64,000 nt of DNA from Irpex lacteus (lineage: Eukaryota > Basidiomycota > Agaricomycetes > Polyporales > Irpicaceae): assembly GCA_001986395.2 (NCBI GenBank), contig MQVO02000047.1:1-64000 (forward strand). The letters are read 5' to 3'. This document shows, one piece after another, positions 33,275-45,872 of the stretch. The notes beneath the pieces are model-generated. The model saw only the letters and a program-made list of their open reading frames with translations. It did not search any database and was not told the DNA's origin. The translations under genes were made by a program, and so were the position numbers. How positions within the stretch are numbered: position 1 is the stretch's first letter; every line of letters starts with the position of its first letter.

Positions 33275-36072
33275 ATGCTCTCCCGGCCCATCACGAGACA
33301 TCTGACTCCTCCCACCACCGCTCGTCTGCTAGTGTCCCGAGGACAGCCAAGAGTCCGCCGTCCACACAGCCGAGGACTCCACTCCTCCCCGAGTAGTATC
33401 GCATCTCCGAGTCTATCTTCGACGCCCACCGCTCCCCCAGAGTACAAGTATCCTGGCCCTCGGTCCCAGATTGAGCTTGCCCACGTCCCGACTTCTGGCT
33501 TTCACTCGACGAGTGCACCTCAATTGCAAGCTCAAGCTCTGGTCGCAGAAGCATCGACGCATTCAGATAGCATTGGCAAGATGGTGACGAGCTTGGATTC
33601 TGCCACCGCTGCTACAATGAAAGGCAGGACATTGGTGTTGTGCTTTGACGGCACGTCGAACCAGTACGATGGAGATGTGAGTGCCCTTTACCTCTAACAT
33701 ATCTTGGGGTTAATGGCTACGTCGTGCGCAGAACACCAATGTCGTCAAGTTTTACTCCCTTTTGAAGAAGAATATCACCGACGAACAGCTATGTTACTAC
33801 CAAGTGCGTCCTCCACGCATACACCTAGCTCATCTCACACTGACTGACCTCCTACTTGCAGCCTGGCGTAGGCACCTACTTCCAACCAGGCGTCGTCGCC
33901 CCCGTCTTCCAATGGTGCGCAAAGGTGCTAGACGAAGCCGTCGCCTGGTAAGTCCGTTCCCTTCATTCACTCAGTTCTCACGCGTACCCGCTTCGCATCT
34001 TCTTCCATCTTCCCCGCTACTTCTATCTGCGTCTCATCGGGCTTCTGTTTCTCATACTCACTGCGGACTGCGTCACCAGGTACTTGGATGCTCACGTTCG
34101 AGGTGGGTACACGTTCCTCATGCAGAACTGGCGGCCTGGTGACAAGATTTGTATTTTTGGTGAGTTGTATGCGCATACATTCGTGCGTGCATGTGTTCGT
34201 AGAATAACAAATGATATTCGCAGGTTTCTCGAGAGGCGCATATACCGCACGTGCCCTCGCTGGGTTCATCCACAAGATCGGGCTACTGCCTAAAGATAAT
34301 CCTGAACAAGTTCCACTGGCATACAAGATGTTCAAGAAAACGGACCCGGCGAGTGTCCAGCTTGCGGCGGGGTTCAAGCAGACGTTTTGTCGCAGTGTGC
34401 AGATTGAGTTTGTGGGTGTTTGGTGAGTGAAGCGCGATACTAATAATCCGGAAGTGAGAGCTACGGTTTTAATTAAGATGATATGTAGGGATACGGTGGC
34501 GAGCGTTGGATTGTTGATGAGCAAGACTTTACCATTCACAACTACCAATACAACGATCAAGACGTTTAGGCACGCATTGTCTCTGGACGAGGTACGTGGA
34601 TCACGGCTTGAATATATGTCATTACTCACAGCAAACTTATCGTGCAGCGTCGCGCCAAATTCCGTCCAAACCTGTACCACAGACTCTCCCCAGACGCCAC
34701 CCGCACCGTACACGACCTCAAAGCCGAAATGGGCATCGACGACCTACCCGAAGACGACGATAACTCACCCGCCTCTCCGACGTCCATATCCGCCATGAAC
34801 CCACCCCAACCTCTCTCTCCCCCCTCCTCCAAGGACCCTTCCACTTCGAAGCCCTCGAAGCAGAGATCCACAACACAAGACGTCGGCACACCCCCAGGGT
34901 ACGTCCACCCGCGCGGTATCGGCGACGCCTGGCGTCCGTTCCCCAACGTCCGGCGCTGGGCGCGAAGAGGGAGCCACAAGCGCGCGAAGGAGGAGAAGGA
35001 GTATCAGGGGAGGCATACGAATAGGAAGCAGTTGAGGAATATGAGCGCTGTGGATGATCCGAGTGATGATTTTGTGGGGTTGACGGATGTGCTTGAGGTT
35101 TGGTTCGCTGGTGGACATGGGAGTGAGTTGTCTTATTTTTTTTTTTCATTCTGTCGTGAGGTGAGAGTACTGGCTGACTCGAGCTGTTTTGTTTGTTTGT
35201 GTATCAGATGTGGGAGGCGGATCGACAGCAAACAGCGCAGTCCACGCTCTCTCTGACATACCCCTCCGCTGGATGGTCCGCCAAGTCGTCCAAGCGCAAT
35301 GCGGCATCCAATTCGACAACGACGCCATCGCGCGCGCCGGGATCCCGCTCAACACCATCCTCGGCACCGGGTTCGTCACTCAGGGTCTCGAGGTCGGTGG
35401 TATCGGTGCTACCAATATTACTACGAGTCCGGAGAGTGCGTCGTTGAAGGGTGGACAGGATAGGAAGGGGAAGATCCAGCCTACTTTGCATTTCTTCGCG
35501 GAGCCGAAGGAGAAGCGGGAGACGTTGAAGGCTGCTGTAAACGGTCCTGAGAAGGACAAGGCGGACGTTGGGGTTAGCGAAGTAACGACGGAGGTGGTGG
35601 GTTCGTCGACGGACGAGACGTCCAAGGTCGTGCGGAAGCCTGTTCCGCCTATTATTGGGGAGGGAGACGAAGAGGTGAGGAGAAGCGAGGACAGCGGGGC
35701 GACGCATAGTAGTACTGGCACGGAGATCGACGCGATGCAGGCGATTGACGATGAGCTTGTGCAGAATAAGTGGTGGTGGATTTTGGAGGTCGTGCCGACG
35801 AGTTATACGTATCAGGATGGGAGGGGGGAGTGGCATACCAAGTGGGGGTGAGTGACTCTGCTTTTCTTTTCGACTTTGAACGCACTCCGGTTGATGGTGG
35901 TGTTTGCTGATGATAATGTGATTGTTGTAGACTGCACCTGGGAAGAGGCCGACATATCCCGGACAACTCGCCTAAGTTTCATGAGAGCGTCAAGGAGAGG
36001 ATGGAGAATCAGGAGTTGAAGTATACGCCTCGGGCGAGCTGGAATAAGGGGACGGAGACGTACGTCTCTTGA
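33275..36072 (+). CDS. DUF2235 (Tle1-like alpha/beta hydrolase) protein
   Basis: After about 110 Ser/Pro/Arg-rich residues from the ATG at 33275 (MLSRPITRHLTPPTTARLL), the DUF2235 domain begins with TLVLCFDGTSNQYDGD and continues over an intron with NTNVVKFYSLL. The nucleophile elbow is GFSRGAYTARALAG, followed by IHKIGLLP and IEFVGVWDTVAS, the usual family signature. WFAGGHGNVGGG near 35100-35220 carries the probable catalytic His. A long, charged insert lies between FRPNLYHRLSP and the GLTDVLEVWFAGGH part. The end is SWNKGTETYVS at 36072. The family includes phospholipase effectors of bacterial type VI secretion and many fungal proteins of unknown substrate. The basic N-terminus could be a mitochondrial signal. 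Eight or so introns; one near 35130 holds an 11-T run. The protein looks intact. Confidence 0.88.
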
Positions 36073-37006
36073 GCCGCTTCCTGATTCCTTACTCGCGTAC
36101 TCGCATCTTCGTCTTTCCGGTGGGGTTTTCGACTTGCAAGCTTCCGAATCCCCCATCCATATCGCCCAAGCAAAGTATCCTATCTTTATCCGCCTAACGT
36201 TTATGTCCCTCCACCGGTCCACGCTCAAAACATCCTTCGCACACGACCACAGGCTCAAGCGCTCAACCCCGACAAGCTCCAATAACGAATCTCTTGGTAT
36301 AATCACGACTCCAACTCGAAGACTATTACGACTCGCTATAATCCTCCGACTCCCACTTACTACGATATCAACGACTCGACGATACCCGATGACTCTCACG
36401 TGTTTTGCATGTTTTCAAGATTATGATAATGATGGTGTTGTAATGACTGATGAACGATTCTTGATGTTTTCTTGGTACTTGATACTTGTTCAAGTTACTA
36501 GTAGTACTACTATTGCACGAATGAATTATTTATTTCACGACCACGTATGTATTGTACGACTCGTAAATGTGTAAGTACCTGTACTAACACTTGAACTGCC
36601 TTTTCTGGAGACTCGCTATGCTTACGTAACCGACTGCCGCTCAGTAAGTCAACGAACTGCCAGTGGAGCCTGGCACTAGTTGTGATTCGTCACGGCGAGG
36701 AGAAGTATGACTCGAATAGTCAGTTACGGTGCTGGTGCTTTATTGCGAAGGGTAGCCAATTCTCGTGTTGGGTACACGACTGCCAGAGCAAAAGTTGTGC
36801 TGCTCAAATCGCCGTAAGTCTCCCGGGCCAAATCGCTTCTTCTTTCGTCTGTTCAAGTTCCTTCGACTGATCACTCAGCTAGTTTTATTACATAGAATCT
36901 TCAGGTACGACGTACGTAAGCATACATGGAGTAATATTCACTGGGTCGTTATAGACGTCCTGCAGCACCTCATAGTGACACCGCCGTCATTGACTTCAGA
37001 CGTCCT
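36073..37006. other. Intergenic between DUF2235 gene and dienelactone-hydrolase-like gene
   Basis: About 930 bases contain several close copies of the short word GACTCG near 36300-36380 but no reading frame with recognisable content. It should include the promoter of the hydrolase gene. Confidence 0.45.
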
Positions 37007-38144
37007 ATGAGTACCGTGACGACTATGCAAAATCAGTTCTCAGCGGGAAGCCGAATTGCTGGTAAGTAGACCAGTCCTTGTTCTGGGATAAGGAAGAATA
37101 TCGGCTCATATCATTGCGCACACTACTAGATGTTCGCCATGAGGGCACTCCGGAAGGTATCGCGTTACTGTATTTCTCACTGCACCAATAATCATACTGA
37201 CCGGAAGGCTGTGCGTACTCATAGGACGATTTGAAGACATCGACGGCATTGATTGTTACGTCGCCATACCCTCATCTGACTACCCGGGAGACCAACTCGT
37301 TCTATTACTGACGAACGTCTTTGGAGCCAAATACATTAAAAACCAAGTATGTACCATTCAACCAGAGTACATAACCACGCTGTCTTCTGATCCTTTGTAC
37401 TCTCATAGCTCGTAGCAGACAGCTTCGCTGCAAGCGGCTTCAAGACCGTCATGCCGAACCTCTTCCACGACATCTTGCTCCCAGAGATGATGGAGCATGG
37501 CAAATGCTTCGATTTTGGAGAGTGGTTCTCGAAGAACGGCTTGGACTATTCCACTCCTCGTGTCCACAAGGTCGTCGATGCTCTAAAACGGAGCGGTATT
37601 TCGAGGACGGGGGTTGCGGCGTATTGCTATGGGGCTCGCGCAGCGTTCGAGTTGGCGTTCGAGGACAAGGTAGATGTGGTAGTTGCCTCGCATCCATCCT
37701 TTCTGCGAATCCCTGAAGACTTCGAGGTACGTACTTCATGGGGCGAGTATACTTAGTTGTCCGATCCTGACGTTGCCGCTGTCTTTTCTATCAAGGATTA
37801 CCTGTCAAAAGCAAAGGCCCCGCTTCTGATTAACAGCTGCTCGGACGACGAATATTTCCCTGCTGAAGCACAAGAACAGGCTGACAAGATTCTTGGTGGA
37901 GGGAAGTTCACTCCGGGCTATGTGAGGAAACATTGGGACGGGTGCAGTCATGGATTTACTATTCGGGGAGATATTGTGCGTATATTCACTGCACTTCTTC
38001 TTGAGTACGTGGTGGTGACCTCTGCGACTGCAGGCTGAGCCCCAGGAAAAGATCGGTAAAGAAGAGGCGTTCAAATTGAGCGCAGAATTTCTACAGAAGC
38101 ATCTCTACGGTGCATCAGAAACGTCTGGGACCTCTATAGGTTAG
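37007..38144 (+). CDS. Dienelactone hydrolase family protein
   Basis: Exon 1 (MSTVTTMQNQFSAGSRIA) splices to DVRHEGTPE, then to GRFEDIDGIDCYVAIPSSDY, the usual N-terminal pattern of fungal DLH proteins. The catalytic triad is visible: Cys in GVAAYCYGARAAFE, Asp in NSCSDDEYFP and His in DGCSHGF. The product ends ASETSGTSIG at 38144, about 250 residues. The family hydrolyses small ester or lactone substrates; in fungi many are cytosolic and of unknown substrate. Six short introns are consistent with the frame. Its TAG stop (38142-38144) overlaps the TAA stop of the convergent alpha/beta hydrolase gene (38141-38143 on the other strand), so the two mRNAs must overlap at their 3' ends. Confidence 0.9.
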
Positions 38145-39364
38145 CTTTCAGTCCGCAGTTGCGTTACATGATGTTCTCTAGGAGGCAAATGATCTATGAG
38201 AAACTGAACTATACTGTCGAACAGTCCTCCAGGCTCGCCATAACGCTCCTCTGCGTCAGCTACGTAATCTAGTGAATGTTCTGCCCCGTCTACAATACGC
38301 AGTACATTCTGAACACCTGCGTCATCTAGTAAGCGATTCATGTTCAGCGATTCCTCCAGTTTCACGGCAGTGTCTTCCGAGCCATGAACAAGTAGCACAG
38401 GCGGCCACGAAGGATCGACATTGAATTGAGGGAAAAGAGCAAGATGCTCTGCGGGAATAAGTGGCTTCAGCTTAGCAATTGAGTATTGCGACCCTTCCGC
38501 GGGTTCACGCAGCGCTGAACTTAGACTCGGTTCGTAATCGCCGGTATAGTAGTCGAGATATACTCCAAGTTGCAGGTAGAGACGGTTGAGCAACATGCGA
38601 GGATTTGCGGGGAAGCCAGGTATGGGGGCGTCTGCACTGTGGTACTCCAGCGCAGAGTCTGCTGTGGCCTTCAGCTCTTGGGAGCGTGGATGTAGAAACT
38701 CGGAATACGCAGAGGGATCGAGCATTTCGCGTCCACGTAGAAATATCTCTGTCTTCGGGCGAATGTACTGTGGTGTCTGCGGCGTGTTATTGTATTGTCA
38801 AAACATGGGAACTTACATCTCGTCACGCCACTCACCAAGAGGTTTCCTCCCATCGCGTACAGAGCTACGACAGCCTTGGGTCTTGGCTGTGCATACATAA
38901 CAGCGAGATAAGCGCATAGTCCTCCTGCACTGCAGCCACTGACAGCGATCGAGTTGACATCAACTTGAAAGCGTTGGTTTAGAGAGCGCAGTTGAGCGTT
39001 AAGATCTTGCGCAATGAACTTGAAGAGATCTCGAATATCTTGTACAATATCATGGCCTGTTGATGGCGGCAGTAGACGATAATTTGCAGAGAGAAAGGCG
39101 AGCCCGGCGGCTGTGACTCGATCTATAGGCTGTAAGCACGACAAGAATACGTATGTTGAGATCCCACTCACCTTTCAGCCAGGATGGGAACCAGCTCTGG
39201 GTATTTCCAACGGTAAGTCCTCCGCCATGAAAGTTGACCACAAGTGGCAGCGTCGCTGCAGAATCCGCCTCCGAGTCGATTGGGACCGGAAGAGCAGGAG
39301 GATAGAGGTCGAAAGTTATATCAACATCACCCACTTTCTTGTAAACGAATGTCAGGGGACCCAT
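38141..39364 (-). CDS. Alpha/beta hydrolase of the HSL-like (fold-3) type
   Basis: The start at 39364 gives MGPLTFVYKKVGDVDITFDL, a typical first strand of fungal hydrolase-fold-3 proteins. The frame is open further upstream (to about 39607) but without an ATG, so an upstream exon is possible. The oxyanion motif is VVNFHGGG and the nucleophile elbow is GCSAGG. The Asp sits in LLVHGSEDTAVK and the His in GAEHSLDY. The end ...HHVTQLRTES stops at 38141. Two introns are clear (near 39130-39172 and 38775-38835). Such enzymes act on carboxyl esters. The stop codon overlaps that of the dienelactone-hydrolase-like gene on the other strand. Confidence 0.82.
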
Positions 39365-39738
39365 CTCGTTCGCTTTCAGGTTTCTGAATCCTAGAATATA
39401 TGCATTAAGCAGTGCTTGTTGCTTTTCCGGTCGCTGTCGTTCACTGCATGCTGGTAGTTCGGGACCAAGGGTGTTGGATGCCACGAGATTATAGACGCTC
39501 AGAACGCAGCTTGTAACGAGCTGGATAAAAGGGCTTGGATTCGGGATATGGATATTACAGTAATCTTTGTGAAAGAAGTTGAATATTGCGTAGAAGACAT
39601 CAATCAAAATGTGGTGAATTCGACGGTAAAAAGAATTTTGGTGGGAGAGCTTCGGGTATAAGTAGGAATGGTGCCAGCATGGAGATAGTGAGACACGATA
39701 TCGTAAGGTCGTAATTGAAACAAGTTTATGATCAACAT
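39365..39738. other. Spacer between two minus-strand genes
   Basis: These 374 bases hold the 5' region of the hydrolase gene, possibly an extra N-terminal exon in the open frame to 39607, and the 3' end of the zinc-finger gene. Nothing else is seen. Confidence 0.4.
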
Positions 39739-40965
39739 CTACTCGCGCTGCTTGGGTGGATGCCAGTCCCCTTTTACGCTGCCAACGCAGCTGTTGGTGT
39801 TCAGCTCGATATGTCTCTGCAAAGCGTCCGTGCGACTGAAGATCCTACCGCAGCCGCCAACCATGTGTCTCCCGTAGAACGTCTTGATTGGTGCGTTCGA
39901 AGGGATCAAGCCCCTCCACGGTCCTTGGTTTCTCATCTCCACAGGAACGCCACAGCAGACTACAGCACCACTGACCCGGCTCGGATAGTGAGTGTTGACA
40001 TGACGCTTGAAGTCGACTTTGCGCGAGGCCTTGCAGACGTGACCGCACGTCTCACAAACGAAGTCGCCGTTCGCGTTGGTCGACTCGTAGTTCGGCGTTC
40101 CTCTCCCTTCGGCGCGACGACCGGGTGCTCGAATGAGTAGAGAGGGATCAGCAACAGCCTCATATGCTTCGGTAGATGGTTGGCGGGAAGAGGAGGCGGA
40201 AGGTCGAGTAGTGCGGGAAGGGCGAGAGGTAAAGTGGTTGGATGAGGTTGCCGCAGAGCGAGTCTTGCGAGTAGAGCGGCGAGGTGGGGGAGGTGCAGAG
40301 GAGCCAGTGTACTCATCGCCGTCGTCTTCATCTTCGTCGTCAGTCTCACCCTCAGCATCCATGTCGGAATCGTACTCATAGTGCGTCTCAGAGGGTGAGC
40401 CGTGACTATCGGAGTGATGGAATGGACTGGGCGAGTGGAGAAGTTGAGGGGAGACAGTGAGTGGCGGAGAAGATGAGTCGGAGGCAAGGTCAATGGGATG
40501 GGGGATCATCGGAGAGTGTGGCACGAAGTTGGCCCCACCAAACGAATAGTCGTCACAGTTGGTGACAAACTTGATGGGTGGCATGGGGTCGGTGTAGGGA
40601 CTACAACAAGACCCAGTCAGCATAAATTCGAGGGAACATCCCGAGCGTACTCACCACGGAGACCGTGACCGGGGCTGATGAATAGTATAATCGAAGTAGT
40701 GGTCCTTGAAGTAGGATATATCCCCAAACAAGGGTGACATGTCTGCAGCAACCTGCGTACTGTCAGGAGCAATCGTCGGCGAGGGACCGGGCGAGAGCGA
40801 CCTAAACGAGAGAGGAGAGTGGTTGGGGGACATGGGTTCGATATCCATGGCATTTGGGTATGGAGGTGACCCACTCAAACCATCATAGACGGACTTGAGA
40901 TGGAGAGTGTCATCGTATAGGGAGGGGAGGAAGTTGGTCAAGTGCTCGTGCGAGTACTGATCCAT
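39739..40965 (-). CDS. C2H2-type zinc-finger transcription factor
   Basis: Exon 1 (start 40965, MDQYSHEHLTNFLPSLYDDT) is Ser/Pro-rich and joins near 40650 to exon 2, which begins PMPPIKFVTNCDDYSFG. A long acidic stretch (DMDAEGETDDEDEDDGDEY) and basic Ser/Arg/Thr-rich text follow. Two zinc fingers close the protein: FVCETCGHVCK...KRHVNTH, then GGCGRIFSRTDALQRHIEL followed by NTNSC, a C2H2-like finger with an atypical final ligand. The order of activation-type acidic region and C-terminal paired fingers is common in basidiomycete developmental regulators; the closest named relative is not clear. It is likely a nuclear DNA-binding regulator. The 1.8 kb upstream of its start is gene-poor and carries a repeated box (see 41150-42258). 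Confidence 0.82.
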
Positions 40966-42777
40966 GATGAGAGTGGATGGATGGCGGGTGAAGGGCGGAG
41001 AGCTGGAGGAGTGAAGCGTTGCGCGAGTGGCGGGTGCTGCAGAAACACGTCCATCTTCATAGGCCTTTTATACGCGAGAGCTGGGGCAGAGCCAAAAGTC
41101 GTCTGTGAGGGTTGCTGTCAACCTTGTCTCGGCATTGCAGCACTCTCGGTGCCACTTGTCCCTCGAATTGATGGCAGGACTGCCTTATCAGGTAAAGCGC
41201 TGTGATACGTGAAGGGGTCCCAGGGCGTCTGTGCCATGATGTTCTAGTAACGGGGGGCTACTGTCGCACGGCGATGCATAGATCAGCTCTATCGGACTCT
41301 CCTGTGATCGCGTTATTGAATGTGACGCACGATAATGCCGGGTGTACTCACCTCTGGCCCTTGTTCACGCCTCATGCCTGACATGTGCCGACCGTCTAAT
41401 AACCCGAGAAGGATCTGACAGTGCCTCATGTTCTGTCCACAATCACCTCCTTTGAAGAAAAAATCACATATCATGCGGTTTCACTCTTCACAGTGAAGAG
41501 TGTCCAGCTCAACAAGAAAGTGGCATTCGTGAATGGAGCTCCGTGTGCTGGAGAGAAAGAATAGATGACACAGCAACGTACGAGATCCAGAATACGGGCA
41601 TCGAAAGTCCGGAATGAACTTTTCGGTGCCACTGGAGGTCTGCCCGCTGGCTGAAGAGCATTTGCCACTCATCACCGACTTATCCACTCGCGAACACGAA
41701 CTATCACCAGATATCAGCGTTGCAAGGGGCATTAATCGTATACAACACTCACCATAGAGTTAGATAGGTTATCCGCACGCTCCGTTATAAGTTTCATGTG
41801 ACCCACCCAACTATTGCATCGTTGCAGCCCACCGGACGATAGTCAGTGCCACTCACCACCTTGTAAACGTCCTACAGCAGTACCGTGCTGCAAGCGGAGA
41901 GATGCCGGACATCGTGAGCTTGAGAGAGAGGAACCTGACGATTAAATGCTGTCAGTATTCGCGCAGATAGTTTTAGTGCCACTTATGCAGTCGAACAGCT
42001 GTGAAGCGACGTACCTCGAAGAGACAGCCAAGGCAGGACTGTTGGATGTGTTCGACGACAGCCGCGGCACCTCATCGAACGACCGACTCGAGTGTGGCAC
42101 CAGCGAGGGAGAGGGACGGCGGGAGGGAGAGGATAGAGGGGAAGCCCGTGCAAGCAGAGGTAAAGTGCTTGCTGGCCCAAATAAGCGACCACTACTTATA
42201 CGGTCAGCCAGTGCCACTTGCGAGCCGCGTGTCATGTTGAACTCGTAACATTGCCACTTACGGGCGACTCAGCAAAGGTGCCTTTCCCATCAAAGCCGGT
42301 TGCCGTCACATGGGTGTGATATCTTTCCGGCCGTTGCTTTGATGCGTGCTTTGCAGATGCATAGGGTGAGCGTGAGGGATCCGAAAGTAAGGCTGAATAG
42401 TGAATGCGCACCTTTCGGAGCTCGTATCCAGCTGCGCTTGCTTTGTGGTAGCTCTGGATGTAGTCGGGTGAGAACTATCCGCCACCGCCGTTCAGGTCTC
42501 CACAGGACACAAGCACCTCCCCTCGGCCGAGGCGTAGAAATATACGCTGAAGATGCGTGAAGACAGAGGCTGATACTACGCACCTCCGAGGCAAGAAGAG
42601 CTCGGCAGGAATAAGTTAGTAAGCCTAGTAGCAAATTAAAAGATCCTATTACGTGCAAAGAAATAACCTGATATATGAGAGCAAACCATTTGGGCGTATG
42701 GGATAGTAATGCGACTTTTGAAGTCACCCAATAGATGGGCGCATATGAATAGACTGTAAGTAAAACGGAGCACAAGC
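40966..42777. promoter_or_regulatory. Long upstream region of the zinc-finger gene, with repeated GTGCCACT box
   Basis: Some 1.8 kb between the zinc-finger gene and the EBP gene (both minus strand) has no confident gene. GTGCCACT occurs at 41150, 41626, 41846, 41976 and 42211, and the shorter TGCCACT at 41663 and 42252. Three of the copies read AGTGCCACT, an interrupted palindrome (AGTG-C-CACT). The position upstream of a regulator gene suggests a control region. A possible two-exon small frame at 41471-41732 is listed separately. Confidence 0.45.
41471..41732 (-). CDS. Possible small two-exon protein, unknown
   Basis: An ATG at 41732 (MPLATLISGDSSCSRVDKSV) opens a frame that can splice in phase, at GTACGT near 41580 and CTCCAG near 41547, to a second exon ending FLLSWTLFTVKSETA at 41471. 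The product would be about 75 residues. No family is recognised. The splice signals are good but the frame is short, so chance cannot be excluded. Confidence 0.2.
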
Positions 42778-43745
<968 letters not shown>

Positions 43746-44246
43746 AATCTGTTAAGGTGAACACGTCGTTGCGAAACGACAGAAGTGGTCAATACTGTCA
43801 GCAGTCGTCGTCTCCTCGTGGTGGTCAAAACCAACTGGTGGACAGCTCACCTTGCCATGACTGAATGAGTTCAGGGTCTGGACAGTCACACGATCTATAG
43901 ATCTAGTTCGCACTGAGCGCTAAAGCGCACGCTGTCGGCTGCTAAGCGCTCAATAACGATCCTCCATATTACTTACCTTCATGGCGAAATACTACAGCTG
44001 GCACTTCCAGTACTTTCGCAAACATCATGGCGCTGCTTCTTCGATATTTTCCAAGGATGATCACATTTTGAGGTATGCACTCTCACTCTTTCAAGCGCCA
44101 GCGACGACCTGTATACAAGGGGTCATGGGTTAATAAGCATAACGATGAGGTATGTATCGAATCATATTGCAGCGACTGTGCGTATAACATACTAGGACCC
44201 GTACTGAGAACACTTTCAATCAAACAGCGTTAAGCAGGAGTCTCGC
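43746..44246. other. Spacer, EBP upstream region
   Basis: These 500 bases between the EBP start and the 3' end of the first Gly/Ala-rich gene hold the EBP promoter. No further gene, repeat or RNA was recognised. Confidence 0.45.
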
Positions 44247-44649
44247 TCAATTGTTCTCCGAAGCCTTCGTAGGCCATGGTGCCACACCGTCTCCCCCTGA
44301 ACCGCCCCCACTTTCTGACCATGCACCAGTAGACTGCCCGCCGAGAGCCCTGACTATAGCTGCTTCTGTAACTTCCTCGATGGTAATGATTCCGATATTA
44401 GATGCACCAGCGGCCCCTCCAGTAGATGCACCTCCCGTAGCCGCTCCCCCAGTGCTACCCATATCGTCCGCCAGCCTAGACACAGTGACTGGTGGGGTAG
44501 CTGACGAAGACGACGCGACTGTCGGTCTGGCACTGAACGAAAAATGAATAGGTTACGAAAACTAGTCGTACAGGTGTATGACGATGTGCCTACCAGGCTT
44601 TTTGGCCCACTACAGAGCCAACCGGTGAATCGGGAGTGAGGTTGCTCAT
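44247..44649 (-). CDS. Gly/Ala/Thr-rich protein, short paralog
   Basis: Two exons joined near 44535-44595 give about 113 residues: MSNLTPDSPVGSVVGQKA, then a Ser/Thr/Val stretch, a low-complexity block STGGAATGGASTGGAAGASN and a tail with GAWSESGGG and PWPTKASENN. The same order (TPDSPV, Ser/Thr/Val, GGA repeats, a hydrophobic VxIIE-type stretch, GAWS, KASEN) occurs in the larger gene at 45873-46651, so the two are paralogs; this copy lacks the central acidic part. No known domain, signal peptide or membrane helix is seen. Function unknown. Confidence 0.5.
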
Positions 44650-45872
44650 CGCTGTGGTTAGATACGTATGGTCTCGAGCTCTTGTGTGCACAGAGTAGCT
44701 AACAAAGTCCCATGGGGCCCAAATTATATTTATGTAGATTGCCTGGGTCACGGAATCCGGCCAGAACAAGAAAGACGCGAGACAACGTCATCTCATACGC
44801 AAAGCTGCCAAAGCAACATCCCGGAATGCCCTGTTCTACATTCAACTCGACATTGCTCTTCTGCTTCCAAGACTCCGGCAGGCGTTCGACTCATTTTGCA
44901 CTCAGATAGCAGCCTCCTTGCCGGCCTCGGGTGTTCTTGATTCGACGCCACAGTACCACAACATTCACGAGTTCAACTCGCCTAGAGGTGAGAAGGTCGT
45001 TGAGACAATCTTCCTTGATGAAAGCTGACTTGACGTTTCCAGATAGAAGTACAAGCAATCAGGTGCATAAGATTATACGTACGTGGCACCGTGCTATACC
45101 TGCTTATAGTTGACGCATAACACGGCCATTGTACAATTGGGCCCGAAGTGGCGTGTTCAACTTCAACACATCACGGGCATCTAGACTGCCCAACCATATC
45201 ACTATTGAATGACTCGGAGGAGCAGCACCATGACCTTCGTGCGATATATCCCTTAACGCCATTCGCTCTGACCCTTCCTCAAGTTGTCCTAGTCCCCTTC
45301 GTGGTTCATCCCCTTGTGAGTGGATCACGAAGTCCTATTCCCTACCTTACGTCCTGACGAGGGAACCATATTACGCCGCATTGCGTACTACGGCCATAAA
45401 GTGCATTGCAGCTTTAAAAAGTGCGGTACAGGGGCACTAAGGTTGCTCTATTGAGAAGATGGAAAAGAAGCGAGGCAACCCTCGCAAGTATGATTCCCCG
45501 GTATTTACGGTTCACGCAATGGTCGTCACGCGGAATGCTAATGAACTTCTGTGCTTTGATTAGTGCGCAAGTAAAATGCTCGAATCTTGTACGGTGACGT
45601 GAACAATGTCGTCGTCGAGGGATGAGCTTGATGGGAGGAACTTACTCATGAACAGCTATGACGCTCGCGGTTCGACGGTGTATTCCCCGTTTGGGCAGTA
45701 TGAGCTTTGTGGCGTGTCGTCTTCATCATCATTTGTTGATCCTCGAGGTTGGTGATTCAAGTTCAGGGTGAAGTACTAGATTCTTGTCTCGATAGAACTA
45801 GTGCAAACGTAAGTAGCTCCTTGGTAACTTCGAACGTGTACAGTCATTCAAAGTACTAAATTATCGCAACCG
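44650..45872. other. Spacer with duplicated upstream block
   Basis: Bases about 44790-44880 resemble 46715-46825 upstream of the second paralog, sharing the word TACGCAAAGCTGCCAA and neighbouring text, so the duplication reached beyond the coding parts. No gene is seen in the remaining 45000-45872. Confidence 0.45.

Noticed and set aside
35204..35836. Minus-strand open frame of 210 residues
   Set aside because: It lies antisense to a confident DUF2235 exon and shows no family motif.
39960..40493. Minus-strand open frame of 177 residues, Leu/Pro/His-rich
   Set aside because: It is a shifted frame of the zinc-finger gene's second exon.
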